Assembly (NCBI GenBank): GCA_031283985.1
Contig: JAITAQ010000050.1
Location: 1 to 7,080, forward strand
From: Endomicrobium sp.
GTDB taxonomy: Bacteria > Elusimicrobiota > Endomicrobiia > Endomicrobiales > Endomicrobiaceae
DNA: 7,080 nucleotides
Reading direction: 5' to 3'
Shown here one piece after another: positions 5,930 through 7,080 of the stretch. The notes under the pieces are model-generated. The model was not told the origin of the DNA. It searched no databases and was given only the letters and a program-made list of their open reading frames with translations. How positions within the stretch are numbered: the first letter of the stretch is position 1; every line of letters starts with the position of its first letter. The position numbers and the translations under genes were made by a program.

Positions 5930-6582
5930 TGTCTAAAAAACTTACGTTTTTAATTCTATCAGGTCCAACCAAAGAATATATAGACCCTGTCAGATATATA
6001 AGCAATGAATCATCTGGGAAAATGGGATTAGCTTTAGCTTGCTATGCCGTAAAAAATGGGCATAAAGTTATTTTTATTTCAGGAGAAGTTAAAGAATATC
6101 CTAAAAGAGTAGAGCTTGTAAAAGTCACAACTGCCCTTGATATGTTTAAAGCGTCTAAATTCAAATTACAGACAGCCGATATTATTATAAGCGTGGCTGC
6201 AGTTGCCGATTATAGACCTGCTAAATTTCAAAAACATAAAATAAAAAAATCTGATAATTCAATGTTACTAGAACTTAAAAAGAATCCCGATATTGTAAAG
6301 TATTGCGGGAAAAATAAATCTAATCAAGTTGTTGCTGGGTTTGCTTTTGAAACACAAAACCTTCTTGCCAACGCCAAACTTAAATTGAGAAGCAAAAAAC
6401 TAGATTTAATTGTTGCTAACGGGAGAGATTCTTTTGGCTATGATAAGACTACTGCTCATTTAGTGAGTTCTAATGGTGTTATAAAAATAGAAAATAGAAG
6501 CAAGAAATTTATAGCGGGAAAAATTATAGATGAAACAGTCAGAATACTTGAAAATATTAAGTCTTTCAAAAATAACGCTTGA
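5929..6582 (+). CDS. coaB: Phosphopantothenate-cysteine ligase (stand-alone CoaB)
   Basis: Activates 4'-phosphopantothenate with a nucleotide (CTP in most bacterial enzymes) and joins it to cysteine; the product is the substrate of CoaC. Its 217 residues equal the C-terminal half of bifunctional CoaBC. Visible: SGPTKEYIDPVRYISNESSG (11-30) running into KMG, the nucleotide/substrate loop with N26; ISVAAVADYRPAKF (87-100); the KIKK lysine cluster (104-107) that closes over the acyl-nucleotide intermediate; LKKNPDIVKY (116-125); VVAGFAFET (134-142); and LDLIVANGRDSFG (158-170). Start and stop are fixed by the TAATG junction with coaC and by the TGA at 6580. The last 53 bases overlap the next gene in another frame. 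I see no decay at the split, so this looks like a stable two-gene arrangement and not a recent frameshift. Confidence 0.94.
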   Translation: MSKKLTFLILSGPTKEYIDPVRYISNESSGKMGLALACYAVKNGHKVIFISGEVKEYPKRVELVKVTTALDMFKASKFKLQTADIIISVAAVADYRPAKFQKHKIKKSDNSMLLELKKNPDIVKYCGKNKSNQVVAGFAFETQNLLANAKLKLRSKKLDLIVANGRDSFGYDKTTAHLVSSNGVIKIENRSKKFIAGKIIDETVRILENIKSFKNNA

Positions 6583-7080
6583 GGAATATTTAAATTGGGG
6601 AGAAACTGAAATTGCTAAAATGCCTATTTATAAGATAATTTCAACAGAAGAATCTGTAAAAACACTTCCCTCAAAAAAACAATCTGAAAGTGTCTTGAGA
6701 CCTAAAGAAAAGATTGAAACTTTAAAAAGGACAATAGATTCTTGTAAGGAATGCTCTTTGGGAAACAATAGATTAAATGCCGTTATCGGCATAGGTTCTC
6801 CAACAGCAGACTTAATGTTTGTCGGTGAAGGTCCAGGTTTTGACGAAGATCACAAAGGTGAACCTTTTGTTGGTAAGGCGGGACATCTTTTGACAAAAAT
6901 TATTGAAGCGATGGGCTATACAAGAGAAAATGTTTACATAGCAAATATTGTTAAATGTCACCCTATGATAGACCCTACAAACCCTGAGAAGAGATCTAAC
7001 GACAGACCTCCTACTCCGCTTGAGATGGAAACTTGCAAACATTATTTAGATGAGCAAATAGAGATTATCAAACCTAAAAT
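6530..7080 (+). CDS. udg: Family 4 (Fe-S) uracil-DNA glycosylase, N-terminal part (cut by the window edge)
   Basis: Removes uracil from DNA, which arises by cytosine deamination, starting base-excision repair. 183 residues are visible with no stop. Motif A region: FVGEGPGFDEDHKGEPFVGK (97-116), matching the family's GExPGxxED...GxPFVG water- and uracil-binding loop. The four [4Fe-4S] cysteines expected in the family are all here: C72 and C75 (CKECSLG), C143 (NIVKCHP) and C169 (METCKHYL). The C-terminal HPS-type motif lies beyond the window. ATG 6530 is directly preceded by a TAG in frame, so it is the earliest possible start; it overlaps coaB by 53 bases. The next ATG (6620) would lose LEEYLNWGETEI (17-28), which resembles a conserved N-terminal stretch of this family, so I favour 6530, although its Shine-Dalgarno (GGGA, 10 bases away) is weak. 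Confidence 0.93.
   Translation, partial: MKQSEYLKILSLSKITLEEYLNWGETEIAKMPIYKIISTEESVKTLPSKKQSESVLRPKEKIETLKRTIDSCKECSLGNNRLNAVIGIGSPTADLMFVGEGPGFDEDHKGEPFVGKAGHLLTKIIEAMGYTRENVYIANIVKCHPMIDPTNPEKRSNDRPPTPLEMETCKHYLDEQIEIIKPK

Noticed and set aside
6812..7042. Minus-strand open frame of 76 codons at the right end
   Set aside because: It lies opposite the Fe-S and motif A region of the uracil-DNA glycosylase, which is plainly the real gene.

Overview
The window is AT-rich bacterial DNA made of two divergently transcribed blocks that meet at a 183-base gap (3542-3724). On the minus strand (1-3541) lies part of a type II-C CRISPR-Cas locus: a complete, compact 1070-residue Cas9 followed 10 bases later by the 5' part of cas1, which runs off the left edge. 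On the plus strand (3725-7080) lies a tightly packed housekeeping cluster: rdgB (ITP/XTP pyrophosphatase), tRNA-Pro(UGG), gmk (guanylate kinase), a divergent rpoZ (RNA polymerase omega), coaC and coaB as two separate genes (two consecutive steps of coenzyme A synthesis), and the 5' part of a family 4 Fe-S uracil-DNA glycosylase that runs off the right edge.

Organism: the low GC, the A-rich codons and the lysine- and isoleucine-rich proteins fit a low-GC anaerobe or host-associated lineage. A type II-C cas9, the gmk-rpoZ-coaBC gene order and split coaC/coaB together remind me of Elusimicrobiota (Elusimicrobium/Endomicrobium-like), from which type II-C Cas9s are known. This is a recollection-based guess that cannot be proved from the window. 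Standard genetic code is used.

Layout and cooperation: Cas9 is the RNA-guided double-strand nuclease of the immune system, and Cas1 is the spacer integrase. The expected cas2, repeat-spacer array and probably the tracrRNA lie outside the window to the left; no array is present here. The plus-strand genes are spaced by -53 to about 60 bases and look like one operon, possibly with an extra promoter just after the tRNA. They combine nucleotide-pool sanitation (rdgB), GMP to GDP conversion (gmk), an RNA polymerase subunit, CoA synthesis and uracil excision from DNA.

Most noteworthy points: a perfect in-frame tandem duplication (30 and 33 bases, differing by one Lys codon) inside the C-terminal part of cas9; all RuvC and HNH catalytic residues of Cas9 intact; candidate back-to-back extended -10 promoters in the divergent gap; a tRNA embedded in a protein operon; separately encoded CoaC and CoaB coupled by TAATG. 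I found no clearly new system: the Cas locus is the accessory element here, and the rest is a housekeeping region.
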